A model generated the notes under the pieces. It did not search any database. It saw nothing but the letters and a program-made list of their open reading frames with translations, and was not told the origin of the DNA. Below, one piece after another: positions 22,611-23,911 of a stretch of 23,911 nucleotides of DNA; the stretch's first letter is position 1; the number at the start of each line of letters is the position of its first letter. Location: assembly GCA_027338645.1 (NCBI GenBank), contig DAHWSH010000008.1, positions 1-23,911 of the forward strand, in the 5' to 3' direction. The position numbers and the translations under genes are program-made. Source of the stretch: JAJZIH01 sp021785265. GTDB lineage: Bacteria > Pseudomonadota > Gammaproteobacteria > JAKAQQ01.

Positions 22611-23911
22611 TCAGGCGGGAGAGGTCCGTCCTGTCGTCCGGCGATGCCGCCGAATCAGGAAACCCATGCCCAAAAGTCCCAGGAGGCTCAGCCAGTCCAT
22701 TCCCCCACCACCGCCACTGTTGCCCGAGGTCGCACCGGCCACGCTGACGGAACCCGTGACGGGAGGCTGGCTGCTACCCACCACCTGTGCGCTATAGTTG
22801 AGCGTTCCCGCGTTGGGCACGATAAAACTGACCATGAGCGCCGGCGAGTACTCTCCCGGCGCAATCCAGCCCTCGTAGGTACAACTGTAACTCGTCCCGC
22901 CCGTAGACTCACAGATCCAGTCCGGACCGCTCGCCGGGAACGTGGCCACCTGGGCCGGCAGGGTGATCGAGATCGTGGGATCCCCCACGGCCCCCACAAA
23001 GGGGTTGAGCAGGGCCAGCGGGGTACGGAAGGAAGGCACGTTCTGGTTTTCCACCTGGAAACTCAGGCTGAAGGCCGATCCCTCGGGCCCTGGCGGATCC
23101 GAACTCGTGATCGAGACGCTGGTCGCAGCCAGATTTTCCTCGCTCGCGTACTGCTGGGCAGAAATCATGGATCCGTAAGCACTGCTGGTGGCGTACTTGC
23201 TGCTCTCCCCAATGATGAAATCGCCTGCACCATCCATCGCCACAGAGGGGTCGAGGTTAAGTGCAATCACTGCGTTCGCAGGGTTGCTCGCAGCCGGGAT
23301 GGGCCTTTGGACGGCGATCAGTGGGTTCCCGACAGGTGTCCCGTCCGGCGCATACCGCTGGGCATCGATCTCGTACTTGTAGGGCAACTCGGGCTGTCCG
23401 TAGCTTTCCCACGCCACGACGAAATCACCCTCCACATCCATCGCGACCGAGGGACTCCGACTACCTCCAAATAACGAGATGCTGCTCACGGGAAAAGCAC
23501 CCCCCCCGGCCGTAGCCCCAGCCGCATAGTGCTGCGCATAAATCTCATCACTGCCCGAAGATGGCCTGTTCTCCCATGCCACCACGAAATCACCGGCCGC
23601 ATCCATCGCAACTGCGGGGGTCACGTTGTTTCCGCTTGTCGAGCTCACGGCGAGGGCACTGCCCTCGGGCGCTCCGGCGGACGAATAGCGCTGCACATAG
23701 ATCTCGTCACTGCCCGAAGACGGGACGTTCTCCCATGCCACGGCAAAATCACCCGACGCATCCATCGCGACCGAAGGAATATCATTGTCTCCGCTTGTCG
23801 AGCTCACGGCGAGGGCACTGCCCTCGGGCGTTCCGGCGGACGAATAGCGCTGCGCATAGACTTCAGGGCTGCCCGAGGACGGCACAGTTTACCACGCCAC
23901 CACGAAATCGC
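22611..23911 (-). pseudogene. Repeat-rich secreted/surface protein, C-terminal part, interrupted by in-frame stop
   Basis: The frame is open from the right edge except for a TAA at 23889-23891. Downstream, 424 residues remain. They contain propeller-like repeats built on PSVAMDASGDFAVAW and YxQRYxxxGxPxG, two of them nearly identical and 53 residues long, followed by degenerate units. After about residue 245 comes a beta-rich domain (TSVSITSSDPPGPEGS, SFIVPNAGTLNYSAQVVG). The C-terminus is a Gly-rich linker, a hydrophobic helix (WLSLLGLLGMGFLI) and an Arg cluster, like GlyGly-CTERM-type sorting tails. The GTG at 23885 is inside a repeat and is not a credible start. The TAA replaces the Glu codon of the AWEN motif while the upstream frame stays intact. 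It is therefore either a pseudogene or a sequence error. The rest of the gene lies outside the window. Confidence 0.7.
23541..23858 (-). repeat. Two tandem 159-bp coding repeats (53-residue units)
   Basis: Two adjacent units are highly alike at the DNA level. For example CCGCTTGTCGAGCTCACGG occurs at 23632 and again at 23791, exactly 159 bp later. A further unit begins to the right and is cut by the window edge. More diverged units follow to the left, down to about 23140. Confidence 0.85.

Noticed and set aside
1..23911. CRISPR array, rRNA genes or a phage module
   Set aside because: No regularly spaced short repeats, rRNA-like sequence or phage structural genes were seen.

Overview
The window is a GC-rich proteobacterial chromosome segment made mostly of housekeeping genes. 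The core gene set points to the Gammaproteobacteria or Acidithiobacillia side: nadA-nadB, then rimP-nusA-infB-rbfA-truB-rpsO-pnp, smc-ligA, dksA, a short-type queF, and a NusA with two C-terminal acidic-repeat domains. The right-hand part looks more accessory. It carries a plasmid-type ParB fragment, IS remnants, a NadQ-like regulator and an MbfA-type ferritin/exporter, families I associate mainly with Alphaproteobacteria. The species cannot be named from the sequence alone.

Layout, left to right. 1-140: 3' end of an IS630-type transposase, followed by a perfect hairpin. 180-5753 (minus): smc and ligA, 18 bp apart, with no zipA between them. 5832-7926 (plus): queF, dksA with its own extended -10 promoter, and a YheT-type hydrolase. 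7931-16278 (minus): the transcription/translation operon rimP-nusA-infB-rbfA-truB-rpsO-pnp. Its leader holds a promoter, a hairpin and an intrinsic terminator just upstream of rimP. 16431-18970 (minus): nadA and nadB, overlapping by 3 bp, with a perfect 8-1-8 palindrome upstream of nadA. 19005-19880: a gene-poor scar with an AT-rich block, a truncated ParB pseudogene and a 69-bp remnant of the same transposase end seen at position 76. 19904-20920 (minus): a NrtR/NadQ-type regulator with a degenerate Nudix domain. 21022-22029 (plus, divergent): mbfA, a ferritin-like domain fused to a VIT1-type membrane exporter. 22055-22600 (minus): a membrane protein of unknown function. 22611-23911 (minus, runs off the edge): a repeat-rich surface protein with a C-terminal sorting tail and an in-frame stop codon.

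How the genes fit together. nadA-nadB make quinolinate for de novo NAD synthesis. The adjacent NadQ-like protein is the obvious candidate regulator and the palindrome before nadA is its candidate operator. Related ATGCT half-sites lie in the nadQ-mbfA divergent region. The rimP-to-pnp operon couples ribosome maturation, transcription elongation, initiation factor 2, tRNA modification and RNA decay. I did not find a convincing new multi-gene system. The strongest leads are the NAD-regulator/operator/iron-exporter neighbourhood, the rimP leader attenuator, the poly-Glu insert in NusA, the His-to-Tyr change near the TruB active site, and the interrupted repeat protein.
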